Shown: positions 1 through 9,942 of the stretch, piece by piece
Layout of the letters: each line of letters starts with the position of its first letter
How positions within the stretch are numbered: the stretch's first letter is position 1
DNA from: Melanocharis versteri
Taxonomy: Eukaryota > Chordata > Aves > Passeriformes > Melanocharitidae
Reading direction: 5' to 3'
NCBI GenBank assembly: GCA_013397845.1
Contig: VZTG01005544.1
Span: 1,780,320-1,844,319 of the forward strand
DNA length: 64,000 nt
The notes under the pieces: generated by a model
What the model saw: the letters and a program-made list of their open reading frames with translations, nothing else
Databases searched by the model: none
What the model was told of the DNA's origin: nothing
Position numbers and translations under genes: made by a program

Positions 1-1739
1 GTTTACCTTCAGACGTGAGCCCAGTTTTGGCTTCTTCCAGAGACTGTCCACAAGCATTTCAGTGAGGACAAAATGGCAGCAGCTTGGAGAAAGCAGAGAC
101 CAGCTTCAGCCCATGAAGACCACCAATCGTTTGATAGAAATTTCCTTGAAACCTACTCATATCTGCGTTCACTTATGAAAGATTTACTTCAGTAATTGAT
201 AAGCATCTTCTTTGAGAGGGAAAAAAAGTGTTGTGGGATGCAGAATATCATGACACAGGAAGGAGAGAAACTCTCTGACCATTAAAACATGTGTCTGAAC
301 TCCAAATCATGCAGGTTTGGTTCTTAGGTAATTAATTGAGATTCCTCCTGTGATCTTGTGTCTTTTAATTGGCAATAAAATGTACTGTGATGAACATTTT
401 ATCTCATACTTATCATACCTGGATTTTTCTGGCATCTTCTTGCACTTTCTTGATCAAACATTCCTGTATTTCATCGGCTCAGCGAATAAACCAGCCTTCA
501 TTCATCCACGTGGTTTCCACAGATTTTCTAGATCTCTCTTAAAAGCCTGTGAGTGGAGGTTTGGGGATATTTTCATGAGCTCAGAACAGCAATGTTAGTT
601 CTCAGATCAGCCCAAAGCTTTCCCAAACCTGCAAAACCCTCAGTCCATGACCGCTGATTAATGGAATACAAAGAGTATTTTAATTAATTGTTTGGAGTGC
701 CTCACAGATTCACGTCCCCACAAATGAGTGGGACTTCTGAACTTTCCTTTTTCCTTCTAGAAATTTTGGAATAAACTGAAAGCCAAGGATCTCAGCTCAA
801 TCTAATCTTAATTTTCAGCAAACACAAATGCTACACCTAAACACCTTTAAATGGTAGAGAAGTTTTATTTTGATGCCAGCCCAACACCAGGTCTACCCTC
901 ACAGTAAATTTGGACCATCAGCATCTCTGTCATCCTTGCAGCTGCTGGAAAGCTCTTTGATCTCTACAGCAATTCAGAGTTTGTCATTTTCCTACTTGCT
1001 CAGATGCTTTCCCATAATCTCTCTTCCAGATATGTCAATCAACAAGACAACCAACACAAAGATTTTTGCCCTCCAAATCTATTTTAGTCTCTCTCAAGCT
1101 TACTTATACTTGTATATTAATTTAACACATCTGGGGGATTTCTGATGCATGGATACAACAACATATTTTTCTTTTTTTTTTCCGCTATCCAGCTTGCCCT
1201 TGTTTTTCCCCTTTGATGTGTAATAATGAGGTGGCACAGGGGAAATGTCTTTAATCAATTGCAGAAACTTATAGCACTATCAGGATTGCATGTATCTCAA
1301 AACACTTTATCACTGTCTCTTTCCAGCGTTCATAATTCTGATGTATCTGGTGTACCAGTGTCATGTCATTCTATTACATTAAACAATCTAACATAACAAC
1401 TGAACACAGTGAAATGATGAAATGCTGGCCTGCTTCAGAAAATATAAAAAGATAATACACTTGTTTTCATCTGGGAAAGCTGCTATTAGTTTATTCTGTG
1501 GTTTCACATGATTAGAGGGAGAACTAGATAAGCAGGTAGACAGACAGACCAAACATGAGCACACTGCTCAGGGAAATGCAGCTCAGGTTCCTCACTTTAG
1601 GTTGTCCATTTGGACACATGAAGCAGAAAAATTTCTTGTCTTTTTGTTAAGTACAAATAAGTTGGGAGGTCAGAAAAAACTTACTTCATCTCTCTGTTTC
1701 CATGGGGTTTGTTTTTTGTTTTTATTTATATATTAATAT
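1..1739. other. AT-rich noncoding segment, no gene
   Basis: No coding frame, RNA gene or recognisable transposon is visible. The open frames here (up to 91 codons) have no domain-like composition and look like chance. The stretch holds short poly-T runs near 1168-1181 but no tandem array. I see nothing else in it. Confidence 0.6.
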
Positions 1740-1787
1740 AAATACACTTGCTCCAAAAACAGTAAATACACTTGCTCCAAAAACAGT
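1740..1787. repeat. perfect 24-bp tandem duplication (2 copies)
   Basis: Positions 1740-1763 and 1764-1787 are identical 24-mers, beginning aaatacacttg and ending aaaacagt. Perfect identity of two adjacent copies in neutral-looking DNA suggests a recent slippage or replication event, or an assembly artefact. No third copy is seen. Confidence 0.9.
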
Positions 1788-2740
1788 AGCTCCTTAAAAA
1801 TCTTCAAACCCACCTTACACTTTTATTCGTACTGCATCTCATCTTACTTTAGACATGTCCTCAGTGAAAGTGATTTTACTGCAGTCAAAAGTCTGACCAT
1901 AACTCACCTCGCCACCTTGAGTTAGTGTTGATTTAGCCGGCTATGTAGCTCTGCATGTCAGAGCTCAGCTGCACTACTGTCACAGTATTTATTTCCCCCC
2001 TTTTTCCTTCTCTGGCAGGGTTTATAGCCCACACCAAACCTCAAGCTAGCATGGCTACACAGCTTTAGCAGCTGGTAGCCGCTTCCAAGCTTGCCCAGAG
2101 CCACACAGCCACCAACCACGCTTCTGCCCGCAGAGGACACATGTAAAAATGGCCTTAGTGTAATTTAACACTCAACACAAACATTGCATGTGGGCGGGTT
2201 CTAAGTATGGATTTATAAATAGATAGGAATTGACAGGAGATAGGAGCAGATAGGAGTTGGCAGTGGTGAATCCAGAAAATTTCAGGAATGCCATCAGGCA
2301 GAGAAGAGGGCTGTGTTATATATGATAAAGTTATATCAAAAGTTTATGTGTACTGTGTGTATTTATTGCCCATGACAGTGACCAGCTCCAGTATAGGCTT
2401 ATTCCAGACCAAGAATCATTTCTGACAGCCTGGACAGTAAAGACAAAAAATTGTCTATTTAAATTTTTTTTTTATCCCTCTAATTGTTCACTTTCCTAAT
2501 TCTTAAACAAAACAGCTCTGTTTGTTGAGTCAAAAATGCCATCTGATCACACTTTTTCACACACTCACACCCCTTTTCCCTTTTCTGCCATACTCCAGGC
2601 ACGTTAACCCAACAATCCACAGTCATTTCCTTGTTATCCTGTATTTCCTCACTGTGACTTGCTACGTGGTACACTTTGTTGGAATTGCTCTAGAAAAAGC
2701 ACCCTGGAAGTACTAAGAGGATAAATGGAGATGCCTCAAG
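1788..2740. other. noncoding segment with a short degenerate minisatellite
   Basis: No gene is recognised. Around 2219-2262 a motif of the form gataggag(c/t) recurs imperfectly three to four times, like a decayed minisatellite. The segment ends at the start of the CR1 copy. Confidence 0.5.
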
Positions 2741-3090
2741 AAGAGGAAAAAAGTCTTTGCAGTATCTGAAGGGGGCCCACTGGAAAGCCAGAGAACTCTC
2801 AGTTAGGAACTGTATTGATAGAACAAGGGGTAATGGGCAAAAATTGAAAGAAGGGAAATTTAGGTTAGATATTGGGAGCAAAGTTTTCATTGTGAGTGTG
2901 GTGGGACTCTGGAACAGGTTGCCCAAGGAGGCTGTGGATACCCCAGCCCTGGTGGTGTTGGAAGCCAGGTTGGATAAGGCCCTGAGCAACCTGGTCTTGT
3001 GGAAGGTGTTCCTGCCCATGGCAGACAGGTTTGGGCCTAGATGACCTTTAAGGCCAAGTCTAACCCTTGAGATTCTATGACTCTATGACT
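2741..3090 (+). mobile_element. CR1 LINE fragment, 3' end (about 350 bp)
   Basis: This is the last part of CR1 ORF2 plus the 3' UTR in the plus direction. The frame from 2757 translates to a recognisable CR1 ORF2 C-terminus, including RLDIGSKVFIVSVVGLWNRL and then EARLDKALSNLV. It ends with the family's octamer tail, gattctatgactctatgac, at 3071-3089. It is 5'-truncated, as most CR1 copies are. The frame stays open through 3044, but reverse transcriptase and endonuclease are absent, so it is a dead copy. The open frame on the opposite strand is its shadow. Confidence 0.95.
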
Positions 3091-4945
3091 TCCCTTCTCC
3101 CCAGGACGTGCCTAGGATCTTTGAGACGTTTCCTAAGCTCTTCCAATCCAGAATAATTAATAATTATCCCTTATAAAACTGGTAATCAAAACTAGTCTGG
3201 GGTAAACAGAGCTATCTGAAATTATAACTTAGGACATCTATCTCTGGGTTGGAAGATACAGGGATCACAATTACTGATGCTGTTTGGTTGTCAATGGCTT
3301 TCTTTACCACGAACTCCATGGTGAGATAAATAAGGTCAAGCAGACCAAGTGTCATGGGCTCAAAGTGTGAGTGACTAATGAAAGAATAGAGTTATTGATT
3401 CACACTGGGCAGAAGTAATTTTTGTGTTAAAACCTTGGCATCCTCATTCTTTGAAAAGCCAGTTGCACTGTGTCATCCAAGAGTGTCTGATATGCTGCTG
3501 AGAGCATGCCAGATGCCAGTCACTCAGAGGACTATATGTTTCAAAAAGAATATTAAATGATTTTATGGATTTAATAATACATATATAAAAATATATATAC
3601 CATATAACAGATTTGCTGCATTAGCAGCAGCAGCTGATTTCTAGCAATCTTATCTCTGGGTCATCTTTCATGTATATGTACATACAATACCAATTACACT
3701 CCATAACACTTGAAATAGAACCAGTAAATGTATGTGTAATTCATCAACAAAACGACACAGATTTTTCTAGTGATGCTTGACCCTATATTTTTCTTTCCTC
3801 CTTCTGCTTCTATTGTGTTCATTCATCATGTTATAGATCCATTCAAATCATAAACTCTTGAGGGTAAGATTTGTGTCTTTAATTTGTTTCTGAAAAACCT
3901 TGGTTACTATTATATACATAATAAAGAACAGCACTTTTCCCCAAACCTGTGCAACCCTCAATACAACCACAACCAAGGTCATTCACCTGACTGAAACCGA
4001 GTCATTGAAGCACAGTGGCCAAGCTAAGAGGAGTAAACTGGGAAGCAGACTTAAAAGACTCCGGCCTGGGTGTGAATAACACAGAACCAAAGCTCTGTAA
4101 GTGATGCAGTATTTTAATCACTTGTGCTCAGGCATTAAATAACTCTGCAATATAATTCACCAGTAAATGTCTCAGACCTATAAAAATTTCAAAGAGCTTA
4201 AGCCACACTGATTTCAATGACTGAGAAGACAGAATATCTTGAGGATGGAGATCTACAACTGAAGGCTACAAACTTGGTACTCTAAATATGCTGAATGAGT
4301 GGGTATTTGGTGTAACAGTCTGGCATGCTTCGGTGGAGAATTCCTAGATTTATTTTGATTTAATACCCTTGTGAGTGAGAACAGAATTAATATTGTTCAT
4401 TCTGACCAGTGACAGACCAAACAAGGAAGGAAAGGTGTCTGCATGAAGCTTTAGTACTTTCATACACATAATTCCCTGGTACAATTCCAACAGCTCATCA
4501 CCCGAGGAGTGCTCACCCTGAAATCTTCCAGAGGAAGGCTGCAGGCAGAGGATGAAAGGATGAGGCTCAAGAAAGAAGATGACAGGGAGGAACCTTCTCT
4601 TTGCTTTTCTAAGGCCCCCACATCTCTTTCTTACCCACCTGTTAAGGCCTACTCCCTCCCACATGGAGAAATTCTGCTCAGCAGTCTGGTTAGCCATTTT
4701 CAAATCAATTGTCTCTTGTGAAACTAATAATCAGTTTCTGCAAAATCTTTCCCCTTGTAACTGTGATAAAATGAGGTGGCTGTGAGACATGGATACAGGA
4801 TAACTCTTCAAAGCCTTGATGTGAAGCACTGCAGGAAGAAGTTTTCCCCCCCATCATGGCCTACTCACACCTTCCATAAACAACTGGCAGCTGGAACGAG
4901 GTGGGAAAATAGGGACAGATGGATAAAAAAAGTAGCTGAGGTTTA
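3091..4945. other. AT-rich noncoding segment
   Basis: No gene is recognised. It contains a short AT run near 3579-3600 (catatataaaaatatatat) and a short AGC repeat near 3625-3637. Two overlapping open frames on opposite strands near 4350-4721 have no family resemblance and look like chance. Confidence 0.55.
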
Positions 4946-5100
4946 TTTAAAAAAAAAAAAAAAACAACACTATAATTCAAAGAGCGGGNAAAAAAAAAAA
5001 AAACATCACTATAATTAGAAGATAGGGGTTTTTTGGCTTTTGGTTTTTTGTTTTTGTTTGTTCGTTTGGGTTGGGTTGGGGGTTTTTTGGCCGCTTTTAT
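4946..5100. repeat. A-rich then G/T-rich low-complexity block with a single N
   Basis: Two poly-A runs (about 4951-4964 and 4990-5003) separated by a near-duplicate acactataattcaaaga-type spacer, with one N at 4989. A T/G-rich stretch follows at 5028-5090, including gggttgggttggggg. The near-duplication on either side of the N (poly-A, then caacactataatt or catcactataatt) could be real or a consensus error at a homopolymer. Confidence 0.7.
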
Positions 5101-5359
5101 CAGGCTTATACAGGATTGGCAACCTGAAGTGAAGTGGCATCACATACCTTGTTAATCATTCCTGTCATATATACCTTGTCACACCATTCACTGAGTCTCC
5201 ACATGGGTTAAATTAACAAACAAGCAAAGAGACAGACATTGAAACAAAATGAATAAGTAAAGTATGAGCTGAAAATAGACTGTGTTAAGGCAATTTTATT
5301 TTTTCTATGGTATCAAAATACATTGAAAGCTTTAGCCTAATAAGTCTTACTGCCATCCC

Positions 5360-5379
5360 AAAAAAAAAAAAAAAAAAAA
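5360..5379. repeat. poly-A run
   Basis: Nineteen consecutive A followed by gaaagaaaag. No retrocopy is recognisable upstream, so I treat it as simple sequence rather than the tail of a processed pseudogene. Confidence 0.8.
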
Positions 5380-5400
5380 GAAAGAAAAGCATAGGAAAGA

Positions 5401-6395
5401 AAAACAGACAGTGGTACCAACAGGAAATAGACAGTTAGATATGATCTACATCTTGATATATGAGTTAGCAAAACTGCAAAAGTATACATATACCCAAATA
5501 ATCCAGGATGAAAAAAAAAATTGGTTTTGTCTACAACAAACCCAGAAAAGACATCCATCAGATTTACAGGATGGTCACAGTGACAATGAAAGGATCTCGT
5601 TTCCCAGATGTCTTTCTGGGATGACGTTGGGGTCACTTTTTTCTGCCACTAGCTGCTGCCCAATATGATGAGCCAGTTATGAACCCTTCATTCACCTAAG
5701 AGAACACCTCGACAACTCGGTAATGAACAATATAGGGTGGTGGCTCTCCTCCCCTTCTCTCTCTTTCTCTCTGACTCATTTTCAGGATTTCTTGTCTGAC
5801 CTTGTTGGACAAATTTTATAACTCCACCGTGGAAGGTTACAAGACATCAGGGCTTTTAATTCCAAGCACAGCGTTTCCTCACCCCCCCCAAAGTTAGCTG
5901 GCAGTTCCAAGAAATAAATGACTTTTGCTGGGCTCTTAAATAATATGATTTGCATGCTTGAAATGAGATCACCAAAGTAATTGTAGAATATTGCTTGCCA
6001 TTACAGTCATTAAAAACAGGCAGATGTAGGATCATTCTCATGGAAAACTTTCCTGCTGGGTTTTCATGGAGATAAGTGCACAAAATCCACTTCTGAAAAG
6101 ATGTTGAATAGAATGAATTTGCCATTCACTGACTGTCTGATGATGATTTGCTTGTTAATTGGGAGTTTAGGCTTTAGAGAAACCTTAACAAATGTGATTG
6201 CTAAATTCTGGAGGTTGCCTCCCTATTTGCAAGCCGTGTTTACAGCTATAAATTCTTCTTCCATTGTATGGCATTTTAGTGGAGATTTGTCAGTGGGGAA
6301 ATACAACATTACTCATTTTTATAGAGGGGCTTGCAAAGGTATTTTCAACTTCATTGCATGGCAAGAATGTGTTAATTTAATTCATAAAGGTGTTT
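5401..6395. other. noncoding segment, candidate frame rejected
   Basis: No repeat family is recognised. A 98-codon ATG frame (6101-6397, plus) is long for such AT-rich DNA. However, it has no motif, no signal peptide and no plausible splice context, and I treat it as chance. Confidence 0.5.
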
Positions 6396-6440
6396 AACTC
6401 TGTGCTTAATTTTAAGCACAAGCTTAAATCTTAATGTCTT
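6386..6440. repeat. palindromic fragment, possible ancient amniote MITE-like repeat
   Basis: Positions 6401-6409 (tgtgcttaa) and 6412-6420 (ttaagcaca) form a perfect 9-bp inverted repeat with a 2-base loop. The sequence gcttaa..ttaagcac is like the core of a palindromic repeat I recall from turtle, crocodile and bird DNA ('gcttaactttaagcac' type). The assignment is from memory of the pattern; the palindrome itself is directly visible. Confidence 0.45.
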
Positions 6441-6642
6441 AGTGATTTCAGCAAGTGATTAAATGTGAGCAGTGTTTTCCCATCCAAAAGTGTCCTAAAA
6501 ACTATGTCACAAGTAGCTAATCATTAACATTGGTGGGGGGAGATTCAGACAGAAAGAGATGAACATCAATAACTAAACTTAGCCACAGAATATTTAACCA
6601 AAAGTCTGTTCAGTGTTACATCTGGGAACCAGTTGCCTGGAA

Positions 6643-6832
6643 CAGAATCCCAGAATGGTTTGGATTGAAAGGGACCAGTTCTAAGCCCCTGCCATGGGCA
6701 GGGACACCTTCCAACAGCCCCATCCAAGCTGGCCTTGGACACTTCCAGGGATGGGGCAGCCACATCTTCTCTGGGAAACCTGTGCCAGGGCCTCACTACC
6801 CTCATAGTGAAAAAAAATTCTGCCTATTATCT
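6643..6832 (-). mobile_element. CR1 LINE fragment, minus strand, 3' end
   Basis: It begins with the reverse complement of the CR1 3' end (cagaatcccagaatggtttg) and runs into reversed ORF2. The minus-strand translation contains RVVRPWHRFPREDVAAPSLE, the standard CR1 ORF2 C-terminal block. Similarity fades about 40 bases before a poly-A run and a scaffold gap. The element is 5'-truncated and dead. Confidence 0.93.
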
Positions 6833-6870
6833 CCTTACAAGATAAAACACCATGCAAAGAAAGAAAAAAA

Positions 6871-6918
6871 NNNNNNNNNNNNNNNNNNNNNNNNNNNNNN
6901 NNNNNNNNNNNNNNNNNN
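6871..6918. other. scaffold gap of 48 Ns inside poly-A
   Basis: The gap is flanked by A-runs on both sides (aagaaaaaaa before, aaaaaaaa after). It is probably an unsequenced poly-A or A-rich microsatellite. The gap breaks any statement about the 5' side of the neighbouring CR1. Confidence 0.95.
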
Positions 6919-7564
6919 AAAAAAAAGTTGTTTCTTATGGTATTACAATTGGAGTGAGTTGCATTGGAGGTTCAACCCTCAAAATAACTGGTTGAAGCTG
7001 GGAAACTGGTACTTCCTGAATACCACCTCTACAAAGAGCCTTTCCAAATCAGGAGGAGAAGGAGCTGGGGGCTGGCTCTGACATTGCTTTGCTCCCTCTA
7101 AAAACAACTGCACCTCGTGCTGTGTGCATCGAGGCAGCGTGGCTGCATCCTCACCCCACACACCAGCAACAGGCTCATGAGTGCCTTCCAGACCCCTCCC
7201 ATGACCTCAAAAACGTTTTTTAGCTCTGGAAAGGGGATATAAGGTTTGGAAGGTATGCCCATAAGGTACCTTCATGTGCCAACAGAGCAGAGATTGATGA
7301 AAGCAGGAAAAGGTCAGCGAAAAGTAGAGGGTTAGCAGAGGCAAAACTGCTGGATTTCTTGGCAAATTCATCTCTTCATCCCTCTCCCTTTGTAAAGGAG
7401 GAAACTAATTTCTGAGCTACAGCACCATGTGTCCCAGGGTACAACCTCCACTGCAGAATCCCTCCTCACCACTGGCTGCAGGACAAGCTCAGTACCTGGA
7501 TTTTCTCTGGGATTTCTGGGCACAGTGAATAGTTCTGCCTAACAGTGACTTTCCTGCTCCTCCC
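6919..7564. other. noncoding segment
   Basis: Moderate GC, no gene and no clear repeat. Open frames here are short or run into the gap. Confidence 0.5.
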
Positions 7565-7695
7565 TGTTTTTGACATGGAGAAACTGAGTCTCAGGGAGCT
7601 GAAACAGCTCACCCAAGGTCAGTAAAAAAAGACAGAGGCAGAACCCAGGAGTCCTGCTTGCCCCTTCCCTCTGCTGTAACCACTAAATCCCCCAA
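7565..7695 (-). mobile_element. MIR/CORE-type SINE fragment (ancient), antisense
   Basis: The order of motifs matches an antisense MIR-like SINE of amniotes: catggagaaactgag, then gctcacccaaggtcag, then aacccaggagtcctgcttgc, then a gtaaccactaaat-like end near the tRNA-derived head. This is a very old insertion, shared with other amniotes if correctly assigned. There is no coding capacity. Confidence 0.7.
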
Positions 7696-7744
7696 TCAAT
7701 AATGAATCTGTTACAGCAGTCTCATATTATACCTAATGTCAGGG

Positions 7745-7785
7745 GGACAAAAAAATAGAAGAAGAAGAAGGGAAGAGAAGAAGTT
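7745..7785. repeat. GAA-rich low complexity
   Basis: gaagaagaagaagggaagag-type purine tract, about 30 bp. Simple sequence only. Confidence 0.6.
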
Positions 7786-8009
7786 GTAATAAAAGCACAT
7801 AGGATAGAGATACACATTTCTCTTTAGAGCAATAAATCTTTCTAAAAGGAAGTTGGTTAAAATTCTTTACGTTAAAAAAATGAGGTCCACGGGGACTCCA
7901 AATTTCAGTTCGATTTTTAGCTGAGGCATTTTTTTTCTTTATCAAACACTTGGTGCTGTAATGTGATAAGGGCCCCATGCAGACCATAAAACTAATTTAT
8001 CATCTGTAA

Positions 8010-8260
8010 GGTGTACAAAGAAAATGGTAACTGCCTGCTTGTCTGCTTGACATATGAGGTCATTTTTGCCGCTAGCTTTCTAATACTGAGCAATTTTATC
8101 AGCTATTTATATACATTAATTGTAGGCACCCATATGTTCACCGTTGTATTTAATAATGCATTGCATTGAATATGCATTCCTTAAGTTTTAGCATGCCGTG
8201 TGCATCTTTTATTTAACTGTTTGGTTTGCCTATTAAAGCCCATTATTCAGCTCTGCTGTG
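8010..8260. other. candidate conserved noncoding element
   Basis: A repeat-free AT-rich block with tightly packed homeodomain-like and POU-like words (ttaattg, taataatgcat, atatgcat, tatttaact) and a few rare CpGs. This composition is typical of vertebrate conserved enhancers in gene deserts. There is no coding frame. The call is inference from composition; conservation could not be tested. Confidence 0.3.
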
Positions 8261-9920
8261 TAACCCTTCCTCTCTCAAAGGGGCTTATATTTCTTTAAAT
8301 CTTGCTCACCATGTTGAAAGTCAGTGGTGTGAACAAGGCCACCTCTCTCGTCCCGAAGGAATAGCAGCAAAACAAGCAAAATCGGGGCCATGGTCCACTT
8401 AATAATACTAAACAAAAAGGATTATTCAATGAGTCTCTTTCCTCGAGGGACAGCAACGCATTCATGCGCGGTGGTGTGCACGCAGACATGCCTCTCTATC
8501 AGTATGGGAAGGGAATTAAACAAGGGCCTGATTCCGATGCCAGCTCAACCCACAGCAGAGCTCCTACCAATGGAAATGAGGGCAGGAGCTTGGCTAAGCT
8601 CATGAAACACCACAAACACCTGCAGTACCTCCTCTGAAAGATGGCTGTGGGAGGAGGAAGGCTTTACCCTCTGCCCTGAACTCCTGCTTGGGTCTGGAGC
8701 CACAGCATGTATTATACACGCTAACTCTGGAGTGTCCTAATCCCTGCTGACAACTTTCCTGACAAGCAAGTGGAAATCAAGGGAGAAAAATACAAGTATT
8801 TGTAGACAGCAGCTCTGGGAGGGACAGTTTCTCCAGAAAGGCCCCTTTCTCTAGTGCAGGTGCTTGATTTTCACTTCCAAGCTCCTATGCAACTCTGGCA
8901 TTCTTTTGTGTCTGATCTGCAGGAGCAGCAAACATCACAGACCTTTTCTAACTCAGTGAAGGTGGATGGAGCATCTGGAAGGGAATGACTGTCCATTCCT
9001 TCCTATCATAACTTGGGAAATGGGAGCTACACACGTGTGAGGGAAAAAGACGTTATGCTGAAAAAAAAACCTTGAAAAATCAGGTGCCTTCCTGTAAAAA
9101 CCCCAAACCTGTTCCACAGATTCGAAAACTCCCAGCAGCTGGTCTTATCAAAATGGTGCTCTGAGTATCACATCCTAAACTGGTTAGAGAAAGTCTCCAT
9201 TGCTGCCTTCTCAGCACAGGATGAGAAGCCCCCAACCATGTATCCTAGGCATTGTGCTGCCATCAGATAAAAGGAGCTGGTGCTGGCCTCAGAGATGTGC
9301 TCTGGTGCTTTCTACAAATCAGAATTTTAATCTCCTGCTCGTATTTCCAAGGAGCAAAGGAATACTATATATTGACAAACACTAGTTTTCAGGCAGAAAC
9401 ACATTCCTTATGGCATTCAAAAACATGTCAAGAAAAATATTTAGGGGGAAAAATGTTTAGTCTTTATGATTTATACTTTGTTGTCTTCTTTCAAGTCCTC
9501 TTAAACTGGAAAATCCAAAGTTGCTCTTTAAAAACTTCACAAATTACATCTCAATAGAAAATTAATTTCCCAAAGGCTAAACTTCCAGGTTTTGTTTTTG
9601 AAAAGAAGATTCTATAGCAATTTTGGCTGTCTTTGTAAGAGGTTTTTATTTTCCTCCACCAGACAACAAAAAGCCTAAGTGGAGTTGGTGGGCAACAGGT
9701 CTGAAACAACAGAGATGCTTTTTGACAGCTGAGTACGTCAGTGATCCTTCCCAGAGACCACGGTAAGAGCTTGAGTGCCTCAGAGCTCCACTAGCCTTCA
9801 GCCTCGTATGTCAAATTCCAGCAAACTTCTGGCTTAGGTCTGCGTGTGATTAAATGATGAAGAGGAACACTCTCCTCTAGGCATTCTGTTTAGTGTGTTA
9901 AAGGGCTTTTCATCTAAATA
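8261..9920. other. noncoding segment
   Basis: No gene or clear transposon. Near 8524 the words gggcctgattccgatgcc resemble the end of the ancient palindromic amniote repeat also suspected at 6386 and 34751, but this is too short to call. Mixed AT content. Confidence 0.45.
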
Positions 9921-9942
9921 TTTTTGTTTGTTTGTTTGTTTC
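9921..9942. repeat. (GTTT)n microsatellite, about 4 units
   Basis: tttttgtttgtttgtttgtt, a short tetranucleotide run. Such tracts often mark decayed poly-A or poly-T tails. Confidence 0.8.

Noticed and set aside
2757..3044. 95-codon plus frame resembling a protein
   Set aside because: It is CR1 ORF2, part of the annotated element.
5050..5090. G-rich run as G-quadruplex or telomere-like repeat
   Set aside because: Only three clear G-tracts and no repeated telomere hexamer.
6101..6397. 98-codon ATG frame in AT-rich DNA
   Set aside because: Long for its composition but no motif, no Kozak or splice support; not called.
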